Shown piece after piece: positions 43,824-54,516 of a stretch of DNA of 64,000 nucleotides. Under the pieces are notes generated by a model, which saw nothing but the letters and a program-made list of their open reading frames with translations, had not been told where the DNA came from and made no database searches. Each line of letters starts with the position of its first letter. Within the stretch, counting starts at the first letter, position 1. The translations under genes and the position numbers were made by a program. The stretch covers positions 2,356,001 through 2,420,000 of the forward strand of contig NC_091273.1 of the NCBI RefSeq assembly GCF_042100115.1, read 5' to 3'. This DNA comes from Alternaria dauci. Lineage: Eukaryota; Ascomycota; Dothideomycetes; Pleosporales; Pleosporaceae.

Positions 43824-44721
43824 ATGTCGAGCTCAGAACTCCTTCCCCGCAACACCATTCCCGCACAGCACTCCATGGCGTCCGAGACATCACCAGACGT
43901 GCCCAAGGGCAGGAAGCGGTTCATTCCTCTGGGTAAGACGCGTCTCCCCACTACAGATATGCAGCTAATGCGCGCCAGAGAACAACCCCGAGGTCATGTC
44001 CGCCCTCGTCCACAAGCTCGGTCTCTCGGAGAAGCTTGCATTCCACGACGTCTTCAGCATAGACGAGCCCGAGCTGCTTGCGTTCGTGCCGCGCCCTGCC
44101 CACGCCCTCCTCCTCGTCTTTCCCGTCAGCAAGACGTACGAAAAGTTCCGCGTCGAGGAAGACCAGAACAAGGCGGAGTATCAGGGATACGGCCCGGACG
44201 AGGAGGTGGTCTGGTACAAGCAGACGATTGGGAATGCCTGCGGCTTGATCGGCCTGCTCCACGGTGTCTCCAACGGCTCTGCGCGCGCCCATATCAGTCA
44301 GTGTTGACTTGTGAAGTACCAGGTGCATACTAACAGCTCAGAACCTGACTCAAACCTCGCCAAGCTGGTCAACGACGCGATACCACTCAAGCCCATAGAG
44401 CGAGCCGATCTCCTCTACGAGTCTGAAGCGCTCGAGAGCGCGCACCAAGACGCTGCATCGGGAGGTGACACTGCTGCGCCCGAAGCCGATTCCGATGTCG
44501 ACCTACACTACGTCTGCTTCATCAAGTCGGACAAGAACCACCTCTGGGAGCTCGATGGTCGTCGCAAGGGTCCTCTTGACCGCGGTGCGTTGGCTCCGGA
44601 TGAAGATGTTCTCAGCGAGAAAGCTCTCGACCTGGGCGTGCGGAGCTTCCTGAAGCGCGAGGCGGAGGCCGGTGGGGGCGAGCTACGTTTCAGTCTGATT
44701 ACGCTTGCCGAGTCATTCTAG
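43824..44721 (+). CDS. Ubiquitin C-terminal hydrolase, UCH family (Yuh1/UCHL3), 268 aa
   Basis: It is a cysteine protease that frees ubiquitin or Rub1/Nedd8 from short C-terminal adducts. Exons are 43824-43932, 43979-44296 and 44342-44721. The chain has FIPLENNPEVMSALVHKLGL, the oxyanion Gln and catalytic Cys124 in KQTIGNACGLIGLLHG, and the crossover-loop region AHIKPDSNLAKLV across intron 2. The catalytic His and Asp are in DLHYVCFIKSDKNHLWELDGRRKGP. A second in-frame ATG at 43875 (MASETSPDVPKG) has a stronger context and would give 251 aa; either start keeps the whole domain. Length fits the single-domain class, not BAP1/UCH37. Confidence 0.94.
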
Positions 44722-44946
44722 GACATGCAGAGTCCGACGCATACAACTCGTTAGTAGCCGAGTATATAATCTAGGGCACGGGGAGTGTTGAGGCATTGGA
44801 ACGGCTGACCAGCTGTAGTCCTAGAGTATAGCAAAACTAGGCAGATTGGTATCGAAATTCTCGAGAACAAGTACTGTGGGAGTACGATATCGCTGTTGCG
44901 GCTGTTTGTACTATGACACAAACCATGCTAGCCATTTGATATTTGA

Positions 44947-45975
44947 CTAAAACTCGTCTACCCTTACTTCCCGTCCCTCCTTCAGCGGCAGATACACCTT
45001 CTCCCATAGATCACTCCTCTCGCCAAGGTGGTATGTCAAGCTGACATCCTGCATGCCTGGCGCCGAGGACGGTCCAGAAGCCATGGTTTCGAGTTGCGAG
45101 ATGATGTTCTCCAGACCCAAGGCCTTTCCGGTAGCTTGCGTACTGCCAGCTTCCAGCGAAACATGGACAATGTGGATGTGGAAGTGGTAGTACGTTGGTT
45201 GGTCTATCACCAGTCAGCCAGTCCTCAGCCCTCCGCGTACGAACTTACAGTGCACATAAAGCTTTAACTCGTCCTTTTCAATCTCCGGGTACAGCTTGAC
45301 GGTCGCCTCGATCATCTTCTCCCGCATGTGCCTGACCCACTCCGCCATGCTCTGTTTAAGATCCCTGACGCTCCAGATGTCTCTTCGTTCGACCAGACCC
45401 AGCAGATGCAGACTCCCCATTGTCTTACGGTCCCAGTTCAGATCCGGCAGGAGCAAGAAGCCTTCCTCGCCAGATTCCCGGTACATCACATCCTCCTGCT
45501 CAGTCCGGCCTTCGAGGATGTTGAAAATCCAGTCCAGCGCCCCCTTTTCACGCTGCGCCTGCATGTACGGCCTCACGTACTTCTCGTAAATCTCCGGCGT
45601 CTCGGTCACAACCCTCAGACGCTGCTGCTCGTACTTTTTAACATGTTTCTCTGTACAGGGGTAGATTAAATTCAACTTGAAGTCCGGGGGTGGGTTATCA
45701 TCGCTGGGATTGGAGTTTGCGAGGAACCAGGCATAGATGTCGTTTGCGCCGAGGTTTTTTATGTTGCGCAGCGAGGTGGAAAAGTTGGAGAGGATGCTGG
45801 GCTTCGTGTCAAAGGCGGCACGCTCAGCGAGTAGGAGGGCAGGCTTAGAATCTATGGTTCCGTAGAGGGAGATGCGGCGGCCGGCTTGGTCCGAGTTTAA
45901 GAGGCGGGTTAGCTGGAATTTTGGGATCAGAGATTCGACGTGGGCGGCCACGTCTGGGGGTGTGGTGGACGTCAT
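44947..45975 (-). CDS. Scavenger mRNA-decapping enzyme DcpS (Dcs1/Nhm1), 327 aa
   Basis: It hydrolyses the m7GpppN cap left after 3'-to-5' mRNA decay. Minus-strand exons are 45975-45249 and 45203-44947; the codon for Y243 is split. The N-terminal swapped-dimer domain contains FQLTRLLNSDQAGRRISLYGTID. The cap-binding part has LIYPCTEKHVKKY, GALDWIFNILEG, EEGFLLLPDLNWD and LHLLGLVERRDIWSVRDL. The HIT triad HFHIHIVHV lies at 249-257, with H251 as the expected nucleophile. Length is normal. It is transcribed divergently from the Pol delta subunit gene. Confidence 0.96.
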
Positions 45976-46339
45976 GTTGGATTGATGATTCGTTTACTAT
46001 CAACAATCAGCACGAGAACACGCTCGACCCTTCGAGCAGAAAGTATTTTATGTGACTTTCCATATCCGAGTGCAGAACTGTCCAAGTCATACCGGAAGGA
46101 GCGACTTACCAGACGAAGATGCAAGCACGTGCAGAGACAGTCTCCCGCAATTTCGGGTGGATGTGGAGATGCGAGATCACATGTCTGCGCGATCTCGCGT
46201 ATCACCGCAGCAACCAATGAAAGAGACCCTGACCAGCGCCAAGCATCGTATGAGGTCACTCAACCCAACCACCCTTCATCGCAAGCAACTATTACGACGT
46301 AACAACCAACTACTGCTGCCGTCGATCGCAATACTCAAA
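45976..46339. other. Divergent promoter region, DcpS and Pol delta subunit 4
   Basis: A 364-bp gap between starts. No other feature supported. Confidence 0.45.
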
Positions 46340-47002
46340 ATGGCACCCAAACGCAAAGCATCCGCTCCGGCGGCCAGATCGCAACAGTCGACGCTCGCAT
46401 TCCACGGCACGACGAACAGGGTCACAAAGGCCGGCGTCAAGTCACAGGGCGCAAAGAAGAACATACTCGAGGCGAAGCTGAAAGACACCAAGCCAGAGAC
46501 TGTCGAGATTCCAGATACCGAGCCGACAACAACGGAAGTTGCGATAATCGAGCAAGCAGAACAGGAGGTCAAGGCGCAAGAGGTGGAGAGTACACCAGAG
46601 GAGGACAGAGCACGGCGCATCTCAGATGCAGCAATCAAGAGATACTGGACCGCAAAGGAGAAGCAGAGGCTTGCTCCGCGGGCGCATCAGGGGGCTCTGG
46701 GCCTGCACGACAAGATACTCCGCGAGTTTGACATGAGCGCGCATTATGGCGTAAGTTGCAGTCCCTACGACAAAAGTCTCGACGTTGTAGTCGTGCGCTA
46801 ACATAGTATGCGCTTGTAGCCATGTACCGGAATCGCTCGGCTGAAGCGCTGGAAGCGAGCGCAACGGCTCGACCTCGACCCGCCGATCGAAGTGCTCGCG
46901 GTGCTGCTGAGGGAGCAGGATGTGAGCGACAAGGACAGGATAGCCGTGCAGCGCTCGATCGTCGATGATATTCTGAACTCTAGGGCCGAGCTTGATGTAT
47001 GA
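46340..47002 (+). CDS. DNA polymerase delta subunit 4 (Cdm1/POLD4), 197 aa
   Basis: It is the smallest subunit of replicative polymerase delta. Exons are 46340-46750 and 46820-47002. The N-terminus is basic (MAPKRKASAPAARS) and carries a PCNA-interacting PIP box QQSTLAFHG at about 16-24. The middle is acidic and low in complexity. The conserved C-terminal module begins IKRYWTAKEKQRLAPRAHQGALGLHDKILREFDMSAHYG and continues across the intron as PCTGIARLKRWKRAQRLDLDPPIEVLAVLL. The family assignment rests on this module and the PIP box. Confidence 0.92.
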
Positions 47003-48494
47003 GGAGGGGGGTTGGCGCGTTGAGCGCAATCTGCAGCAGGGACATTGTCGGCGTGAGCGCTTGTCGACGCCAATGCTGTGAACATGAACTTTGGACACTG
47101 GCGTTATGCGAGGAGTTGGGCGACATGATTAACGGGCTATATCGATTGCATGTGTTGAAGCATGCGAGCAGTTGGGCGGCACAATTACAGACACGCGAGC
47201 ATACGCACAGCCTCGCCATCTGGCCGACCTGGGCTACTCAGTTGACGCAGTCGGAATTCCATCTAGAATCAATGGACATGCCATTAGTAAAGCTTTTGAT
47301 AGTGTGTGCACAAGAACATTTCCCCCTGTACGTCAGCTTGCATTGGGGCTTAGTACACTCCAGACTTGGCTTTCGGCTCGGAACTACTGGACTAACAAAG
47401 ACAGCTAGTCCTGCGTCGTTGCAGAAGCGATAAGACGCGACCTGGAGATGCGGGGTCGCGCCGTACATACTATGTAGTAGACAGGATGCGTCGGGTTGAT
47501 TGGCAGGGTGTGCAGCCTGCAGCTGGTCGTTTGACAGCAATCCAGAGGCTCACACTCTGCCGGCAGCATGCTGGCGGCTCAGAGCCAAAAGACGACGCGG
47601 GGTCGATCGACACTGGCTCGATGGGCTCCAGACGGTGCGCTCGCGTGCTGGGTGGGTGGCAATTGCTGAGCTGCACGGCAGTGGGGCACGATGCTGGATC
47701 CGCATGCAGAGGGCAGACTAGGAGGCAGCCCGATTCCACGCAGCCGGCAGCGTCCTTGTTAGCGCGCACTGGTTCCCTACATGGTATGGCTGCCAGTGCG
47801 CCTGCCATATCTCCGCACGCATCCTGGCCATCCTTATCGCCCTTGCAACCACCGCGCCGCGATGCTGCCGAATCCCAGCGCCTGTCACGACGCCGACACT
47901 GCCATTTCGGCTGCCCGTCGTGCAGCGCCGTCTGCACCAGCCAGTCCCCGGCGCCCACTGAGCAAGCGGTGCGTCGTGGCTGCACCGCGAAGCCGGGCTG
48001 GGTGAATTAAAACGGCGCCTTGTCGAGTGCTTGGGATTGGCATGGTGAGATAGCGGGGAACCACTAGAGACGCCCATATCATTCCTGGGCCTACAACCTC
48101 CATCCACGCCCCTCGCCCCTCCATGTTTCTTTCCTTCTTCCTTCCTCAATCCATCCCACTCCCCCATCGCAGCATGACTACCGCCGCGCTGTAGCTTGAC
48201 TCCCCCGCAAAGGGCCGCGACTTCTCCACGGCTCTCTCGTACTTGCCACGCCCGCTGTTGATCAACTCAACAACTAACGCGCCGTCCGACCCAAACTTTC
48301 AACACCGAGGTCCACGCCCCACGCTAAACGCCACGTACTCATCAATTGCGCGACAGACTACTCCCGTCACTCCACTGCCGTGGTACGCACCCTCCTGTCG
48401 TACTTGGTCCTTTTTGATTGGGAAGGACCATCCCATTATCCAGCCTATTGCTACTGCAGAGGACCTGCCCAATTGACCTCGTCCCGACTCCAAC
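47003..48494. other. Gene-free stretch, 1.5 kb, upstream of the Pps1-like gene
   Basis: Frames of up to 174 codons are open on both strands around 47480-48010 but overlap one another and are Cys/Ser/Arg-rich, so I reject them. From about 48090 to 48180 the plus strand is a CT-rich tract ending tcgcag, which could be the promoter/leader or a 5'-UTR intron end. Confidence 0.45.
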
Positions 48495-50641
48495 ATGGCC
48501 GCTGCTGTCGCCAGATATCCTTCTATGCTCGGTCGTTCTTCGACGCCTCCGCCGCACCTGTCGCTGAACACGTCTTCTCGTGGAACGCCGACTGCCATTC
48601 CCAACAAGCACATCCCAGAATGCTCTCCTGGCGGCCTTCCCGCAACTCCCCCGGCCTCGCCGCCGCGGCAGGACAGCCTCATTGAGCAGTCGTCCATCAC
48701 GTACCCGCCAGATGCATACTGCTCGCAGTACTCGGACGACCCGCCCGTGTACACCATCACCGCGGATCGCACGGCAGAGGCTCTGGAGCACATAGCAACC
48801 CAGCCGCTGCCGAACCCCGACCAGGTGTTCCCGTGGATGCACGGCCTGCACTCCGAGAACCAGATCCAGCTTGCCTTTTTCTCGTCTCGTCGCAGGAGCG
48901 GGCGAAAGGTCCCCAGATGCATCCGCAGCATTACCGTCGTCAAGACTGGTGGAAACCTGTCGTCGTCCAAGCTTAAGGGCGCCATTGCACCAGACGAACT
49001 ACTAGACTCTACGTCTCCTGACGCACCCAGGTTCCTTGAGTGCGACCCCAAGGACGGCTTCTCTGTGCGCAACTTCCAGATCCAGGCGTGCAAACTGGCC
49101 ATGGTTTCGGATATCATCGTCTACGGTGACCAAAAAACCAAACCGCAAGACACTGTTCTCCTGGCTCAGAAGATTTCGCAGGCCCAGCGGCAGTACGAAG
49201 CACGGAACGGATTTCCGCATGGCTCGTTCAACACGTTTATGCTGTCCGATTCTTTCGCGACCATGCAAGAAAAGTACCCAAAACTCATTGCAATCAACTC
49301 CGCGGGTGAAATGACGGGAGAGGTCGTTGACTTCTTCTACTGGGAGCGATATGAGATGAGCGCAATGTCAAAAGCAACTGAGATCAGTAACAACGTATTC
49401 CTGGGGCCGACGCCTGACCAGGCACTGCATCCAGACTGTGCGGGCGAAGACGCCTATGACATGCTCATCGAAGCGACTGATCTTGCGCATGTGCCTGAAT
49501 CACGCTCGCTACGGGCCCTCCGCATGGGTCTTGAGCGCGTTCACCGCAAGTCCACCCTGCACATGGACTTTCCGTCGTCAGGAAGCATAATGCCTCCCAC
49601 GTGGGCACACGGCGAAGTTGATGGGCTTATGGACATGTGCAAGTGGATGTACGAGCTGGCGAACCCGCAAGAGGTCCGGCGGTCGAAGCGCAGACGGGAG
49701 GAAGAAGACGAGGCTATAGAGATGGACGACATTGCGACGCCGCGCAAGTTCCTGATTCACTGCACAGATGGCTACACCGAGACGACGCTTCTTGCGCTGG
49801 CTTATTTCATGTACGCGGAAGGCCTGCCTGTGCACGATGCCTGGATTCAGCTGCATCGCGACAAGGGCCGCAATTTCTTTGCATACCCGTCGGACGTTGC
49901 GCTGTTGACAGCGATACAGCCGCGGATACTCCAGGAGTCTCCCCGCTTCAAACAGAGTGTTCTGAACATTGCCGAACCACGCTGGCTGTCGAAGCTCGAT
50001 GGCAGCCTCCCCAGCCGGATCCTGCCATACATGTACCTCGGGAACCTTGGCCATGCCAACAACCCGGAGCTGCTCCGCGCCCTTGGCATCACACGCATTC
50101 TTAGCGTTGGAGAAGCGCTCTCCTGGCCAGAGGACGTCGCGAGGGAGCTCGACTGGCCTGCAGAGAACTTTCTGATGATCGACCGCGTCCAAGACAACGG
50201 TGTAGATCCCCTATGGGGCGAGTTTGAGCGTTGTCTAAAGTTTATTGGTAGGTTTTTCAGGTTTATAGCGAGGATTCTTCACTGACATTGTGCAGAAGCA
50301 GGCAAGCGAGAGGGAGGCGCGACGTTGGTACACTGCCGAGTCGGTGTATCTCGCTCTGCGACCATCTGCATTGCTGAAGTGATGAACGAGCTCGGCCTGT
50401 CCTTTCCCCGTGCCTAGTAAGTGTCTGCGAGCTCTTTTCGACTACAACTGACGTCTCTAGCTGCTTTGTCCGGGCGCGGCGACTTAATGTTATAATCCAA
50501 CCGCACCTCCGGTTCACCTACGAACTGCTCAAGTGGGAAGAGTACCAGCGCCAACGACGCAACGAGCCCCTCCGCCGCGAGCTCGAGTGGGCAACTGTCG
50601 CGCGTGAGATTGCGCTGATGAACAAGCCCTACTCCAGATAA
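48495..50641 (+). CDS. Dual-specificity protein phosphatase, Pps1-like, 684 aa
   Basis: Exons are 48495-50247, 50296-50416 and 50461-50641, in phase. The phosphatase domain is at the C-terminus: SRILPYMYLGNLGHANNPELLRALGITRILSVGE, then the signature HCRVGVSRSAT with Cys598 and Arg604, and RAYCFVRARRLNVIIQPHLRF split by intron 2. A second, inactive phosphatase-like region precedes it (KFLIHCTDGYTETTLLALAYFMY: HC-DG-T-T, here lacking the arginine). This two-lobed arrangement is typical of Pps1, which affects S-phase and the polarity checkpoint in yeast. The N-terminal 90 residues are Ser/Pro/Thr-rich. The exon-2 CxxGxSR loop is intact, so it should be active. Confidence 0.93.
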
Positions 50642-51259
50642 CGACTAACGATATGACTCACGACGAAACGACTCGTACATGTACGACTACACATCCACCT
50701 GGCCTGCCTCAGCCAGGCTTGTTCTCATCCTTGTGCAACATGCCGGTGCTGCGGCCGCCTTTTCCTCCTTCATACTCTCTTTTAATACTTCCGGCTGGTG
50801 TTCTGCGTTGATTTTGTACTGCCGCCTTGCTGTTTTGCACTACGCATTTGAGCCTGGTTTCGCGCCCTCTGGTTTACCGCCGCGGAACTGCGGCTGCAGG
50901 GTTGGGCTGTATCTGCTGTCTTCTGTCTTCTGTCTGCCACTCTGGGTTAGCGGGCTCGATGTCGATGAGTTGTGGTCAATCGGCCACGGGCTTCTGATCA
51001 TTCCTCTTCTCGGTCCATGTATTACTGTCTCGATTTGCTGCAATGGAAAGTGCTGCGGGACCATGGAGTGTGGCGTTTAAAGATACTCACGGCGTATACG
51101 TTTAGTTCAAGAATGGATTTCGTAATTGCATTCAGGTTCATGGTGATGATTGAGGGTTGCATTGTGATGGTTGTCTACGTGATTATTGTCTACACGGTTC
51201 ACTTGCTACCCACCTCTAGCTATCTATGTCGCCTTGTGAGCCAAGTCATACTCGGTACA
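50642..51259. other. Convergent intergenic region
   Basis: 3' UTRs of the phosphatase and the coiled-coil gene. A 133-codon plus-strand frame at 50679-51080 is hydrophobic but has no context as a gene. Confidence 0.45.
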
Positions 51260-53370
51260 TCACAGTGAAGTCTGGCGAAGCTGCTTGATGATGCCGCTCT
51301 GCTTCGAAACCACGTCCTTTGCCTTGGCAATGGTGCGCTCCATGGTGTCCATCATGTCATCTGCGTCCTTGGCCATCGCACGTGCCTGCTCAAGCCGATC
51401 CATGACGGCCATCGCATCGCTGGCCCGCTCGCTACCCGTCTGGCCAATCCGGACAGTCGTGTCCTCGATCCAGTAGACCGCACGCACTGCGTTCCGCTCG
51501 TTGACCTTGTATGAAGACCACGACATGTCAATGTTGAAGACGGACCACTGGCCCTCGCGGTGGAGTATCAGATGGACAGATCGCAGGCAGAAGTAGTAGA
51601 CCTTGTGCGCTTACCACGAGAGGAGGTGGCCGTACCGGCGGCGGAGGTCGATACTCGACGGCCTCTCGGGACTCGGTCTGCTCCCGGCCATAACGTTGTG
51701 TTGAGCCAGGTCTCAAAGTTGTGGCGCTATTGCTGCAGCTGCGCCCTTGTGCTCCAGATGTCAATGGGGGGCGAACAAGCCGCCTGGGCTGACTACTCCG
51801 GTGCATCGGCACGTGAAGTGAGCCATCTCGACGATCTCGTCAACCAGCAACTGGAGCTGCTTGGTGCTCAAGACGAGATTTGCTATTGCCTGGAGCGCTG
51901 TCGCCATTTCGCTCTCGTGCATCTTCTCCCGTGCGTTCCACTTTGCTACGGATCTCGATCTGTCGTCCTTGGAGCCAACTCTTGAAGGCAAGAGGAGTGT
52001 CAGTGGTGGACGGTGGCTTCCAAAAAGAAAAAAGCACATTTATTCCTAGATCGTCGTACACGTTGTGGATAAATTGTATCATTTCTGGGATAATGTTGTC
52101 TCGCTGGAACCGAAGGTCGAGAACCTGGTTTTCCAGGCGTATGCATCTGTTTTCGTGGTTGGACATGCCCAACGCAAGCAACGCTGGTAGTGTCCGGAGG
52201 AACGAGGTACACTCAGCAGGGGAGGAGTTGACAGTATCTTCCCATGCTGGCTTGGGGACTTCGTTTGTGTCGAAGAGATCATGTAAAATCTTGTCCACAG
52301 CCGCAATTGTGTCCCTGAGGGATCTGGTGGCCACGACAGCTTGTTTGTAGTTCTTGTCGATTATGCCCTCGATCTTGCTCTTCTGCGCCGCCAGCCAGAC
52401 ACTGTACTCGGCACGGCTCGGCATTCGTCTGGTCTTCTCTCCATGGGCTCGGACGATCAGGTCGTTCATTGCTTCGTACCCTTCGCGCATGAAAGCTTCA
52501 ATCTCCGTATGGTCCCCGCTCTCCTGCTCTTGCACCGCTTCTTGGAAGAACCGCGGACGATCGGCGACAAGCTGTTCAGCGCTGGCAACTACCTCTTTGT
52601 TTTGGACAACACTCTTGACCTGCTCCAGGAAGAAGTTCAGCTTGAGCTCAACATTGTCAGACGTGTGCAGCGGCTGATCTCCAAGAACATCGGGCGGCCT
52701 GTAGTCGATTGCTTTGCGAAGACGATCTTGGACTAGCTTCAGGTCGGTGATGTTGTCCTCTGACTTCTTGATGCGGTGCGACATGGTGCCGAGTAGGTAA
52801 AACAACGTCAGTTCTTCTGCAGAGGTCAAGTCAGTGTCTGTCTCGCATGTTCACACACAATTAAAGTTTACCTGTGTTGCCGTCGGCGGCAATTCCGAGC
52901 TCCTTGGCAACCTTGATGATTCGCTCCTTCATACGATCCAGAGTATTCTTATACAGCTCGTGGATGATGTCGCTTGTGTCTGACTGAGTCCCTGTGGCGG
53001 CGACCAGTCCGTTGATCTGGTTGTTGACACCTTCACTCTCTGACGCCAGCGATATCCCCTTCAGCCTGGCGGCGTTCTTGAGAACATTCCGCACAGTGGC
53101 CGCAAAGTGCTCATACCGGGCCTCGGCTTGCGTGTTCTGTATCTCGAGCTCATGGTTGTATCTGTGATGTTGCTGGTAAACTGGTGATATTGGTATCGCG
53201 ACCGCTTACTTCTTCTTTAAATCTTCGAGCTCTGCGATGTGACTGCGCTCAAGTTCCTCTTTCTGCTCATTCATGGCTGTCTGCAAGTCGTTGGCGTGCT
53301 TGATCTTCGCTTTACTGAACCGCTGGATGAGCTTGGATGCTTTGGAAACACGAGCGCTGGTACTATTCAT
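51260..53370 (-). CDS. Hypothetical coiled-coil protein, 3' exons uncertain
   Basis: No family is recognised. The 5' exons are firm: 53370-53210, 53161-52872 and 52816-52060, encoding MNSTSARVSKASKLIQRFSK, then a coiled coil (LQTAMNEQKEELERSHIAELEDLKKKYNHELEIQNTQAEA), and a helical body (FFLEQVKSVVQNKEVVASAEQLV, FMREGYEAMNDLIVRAHGEKTRRMPSRAEYSVWLAAQKSKIEGI). Downstream the frame must change repeatedly. A phase-consistent model uses 51980-51813, 51726-51615 and 51553-51260, giving 593 aa ending in a helical tail (MAVMDRLEQARAMAKDADDMMDTMERTIAKAKDV). Alternative protein-like readings in the same 250 bp contain stops, so decay or unusual splicing cannot be excluded. No signal peptide or membrane segment. 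Confidence 0.6.
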
Positions 53371-53594
53371 CACAAGATGTTCGGCGGCTGAACTGCGGAC
53401 AGCAGCAATCTGGTCCGTGTCTGTGGGTCTGTAGTGATAGGTACGGGTCTCTGTCTTGACTTATCAACACTTTACCTTGCTCCCCGCCTGTTATAATTGC
53501 TCATCAATCGTCTCAAGAAGCCGCTTTCTTCCAGACAGCTCCAGTACCTATATCACCAGACGGTTCGGGCAAACACTGACTTGTAGACCACAGC

Positions 53595-53747
53595 ATGAAC
53601 GACAGCAGGTTCCAGCAGCGAGCTCCGTCCGAAGCCGTGGACGATGTGTCCATGACCGAGCGCTCAGAGGCGGACGAAGACTGCTCCTCTGACGACAACA
53701 CATCCGACAGGGGCTGGAAGGGTGAATTCGCCAATGTCCAACGATGA
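53595..53747 (+). CDS. Short upstream frame, possible first exon or uORF, 50 aa
   Basis: It begins at ATG with an acidic, protein-like sequence (MNDSRFQQRAPSEAVDDVSM...EADEDCSSDDN) and ends by overlapping the next gene's ATG in another frame. It could be the first exon of that gene if an intron lies around 53710-53900, or a regulatory upstream frame. No clean donor/acceptor pair joins the frames, so I leave it separate. Confidence 0.35.
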   Translation: MNDSRFQQRAPSEAVDDVSMTERSEADEDCSSDDNTSDRGWKGEFANVQR

Positions 53748-54516
53748 ACTGCCGTCTGGCTCCACGTTGCCGTTGTCACCGGCTGGTGCTTCTCCGACTG
53801 GCCCCATGTCATATCTGCCTATGCGCCCCCCGCCGGCTGGTGCTCCTTCATCTGCCCCGATGTTGTATGTGCCTTCGCCTCAGCCGTCGTCGTCTGGCGC
53901 TTTACTGTCCGGGCCCTTGTCCTACACACCTGCCCGTGCCCTGTCGTCTTTCATGGGACCACCTCTGATGCCGCCGTCCGGCTCCGTCACAGGCTCTCAG
54001 GCTCTCAGCTGTCAGACAACCGCCAAGACAACAGCTACCTCGGGCTCTTCGTCGTTTCCAGGAAGATGCACGCGTACAGGAGCTCATGCCAAGATCAATC
54101 TCAGCTGGATGGTACGCTCGATCGACGGCAACGGCTGGTCACCGCCCAACAACCTCAATACACCTACGAGAATGGCCCTGCAAAAGTACATCGACATGTT
54201 CCACAGGATTCGCCGTTTCCAACAGCGTTGCCGTAAAGCCCTTGAGGGCGACTTCAGCGATGTCTACTGTGGATGCCAGGCAGTCGAGAGAAACGAAGTC
54301 ATCTGTGACCATGAGGTCGACTCGATGACAGCCTACTCCGTCTGTGCTCGGCTCATGCAGTACCCAAGTTCACCGGGCTCTTTCTTCCTCGGTTTCGTCC
54401 CAATTCCAACAGAGGATCGTGACCCAGCAGCGTCCTGGCATCAGTTGGATTACTGGGTGCATCCAGGGCCTGCCAGGGGTGCGCCCAAAGCCGTCAAGGA
54501 TAGAAACGGCACCTAA
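53734..54516 (+). CDS. Hypothetical protein with degenerate Pro-rich repeat, 260 aa
   Basis: I recognise no family. Starting MSNDELPSGS, residues of about 10-75 carry three imperfect copies of a roughly 19-residue Pro/Ser/Ala unit (AGASPTGPMSYLPMRPP; AGAPSSAPMLYVPSPQP; SGALLSGPLSYTPARAL). A Ser/Thr-rich stretch follows, then a denser, apparently folded part: MALQKYIDMFHRIRRFQQRCRKAL, GDFSDVYCGCQAVERNEVICDHEVD, SFFLGFVPIP. Six cysteines in the last 160 residues are scattered. No signal peptide, so probably cytoplasmic. An in-frame GTG at 53722 exists. It is divergent from the coiled-coil gene across a gap of about 225-360 bp. Confidence 0.6.
   Translation: MSNDELPSGSTLPLSPAGASPTGPMSYLPMRPPPAGAPSSAPMLYVPSPQPSSSGALLSGPLSYTPARALSSFMGPPLMPPSGSVTGSQALSCQTTAKTTATSGSSSFPGRCTRTGAHAKINLSWMVRSIDGNGWSPPNNLNTPTRMALQKYIDMFHRIRRFQQRCRKALEGDFSDVYCGCQAVERNEVICDHEVDSMTAYSVCARLMQYPSSPGSFFLGFVPIPTEDRDPAASWHQLDYWVHPGPARGAPKAVKDRNGT

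Noticed and set aside
47486..48010. Overlapping frames of about 170 codons on both strands
   Set aside because: The two strands mirror each other, the residues are Cys/Arg-rich, and neither extends into a domain.
50341..50420. Possible frameshift in the phosphatase signature exon
   Set aside because: Rechecking the bases showed that the exon reads ELGLSFPRAY without interruption and joins CFVRARR in phase, so the gene is intact.
50679..51080. 133-codon hydrophobic plus-strand frame after the phosphatase
   Set aside because: It sits in the 3' region between convergent genes, with an odd composition and no conserved motif.
51560..51985. 141-codon plus-strand frame opposite the coiled-coil gene
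   Set aside because: It is antisense to exons of the minus-strand gene and its composition follows the complement of those exons.
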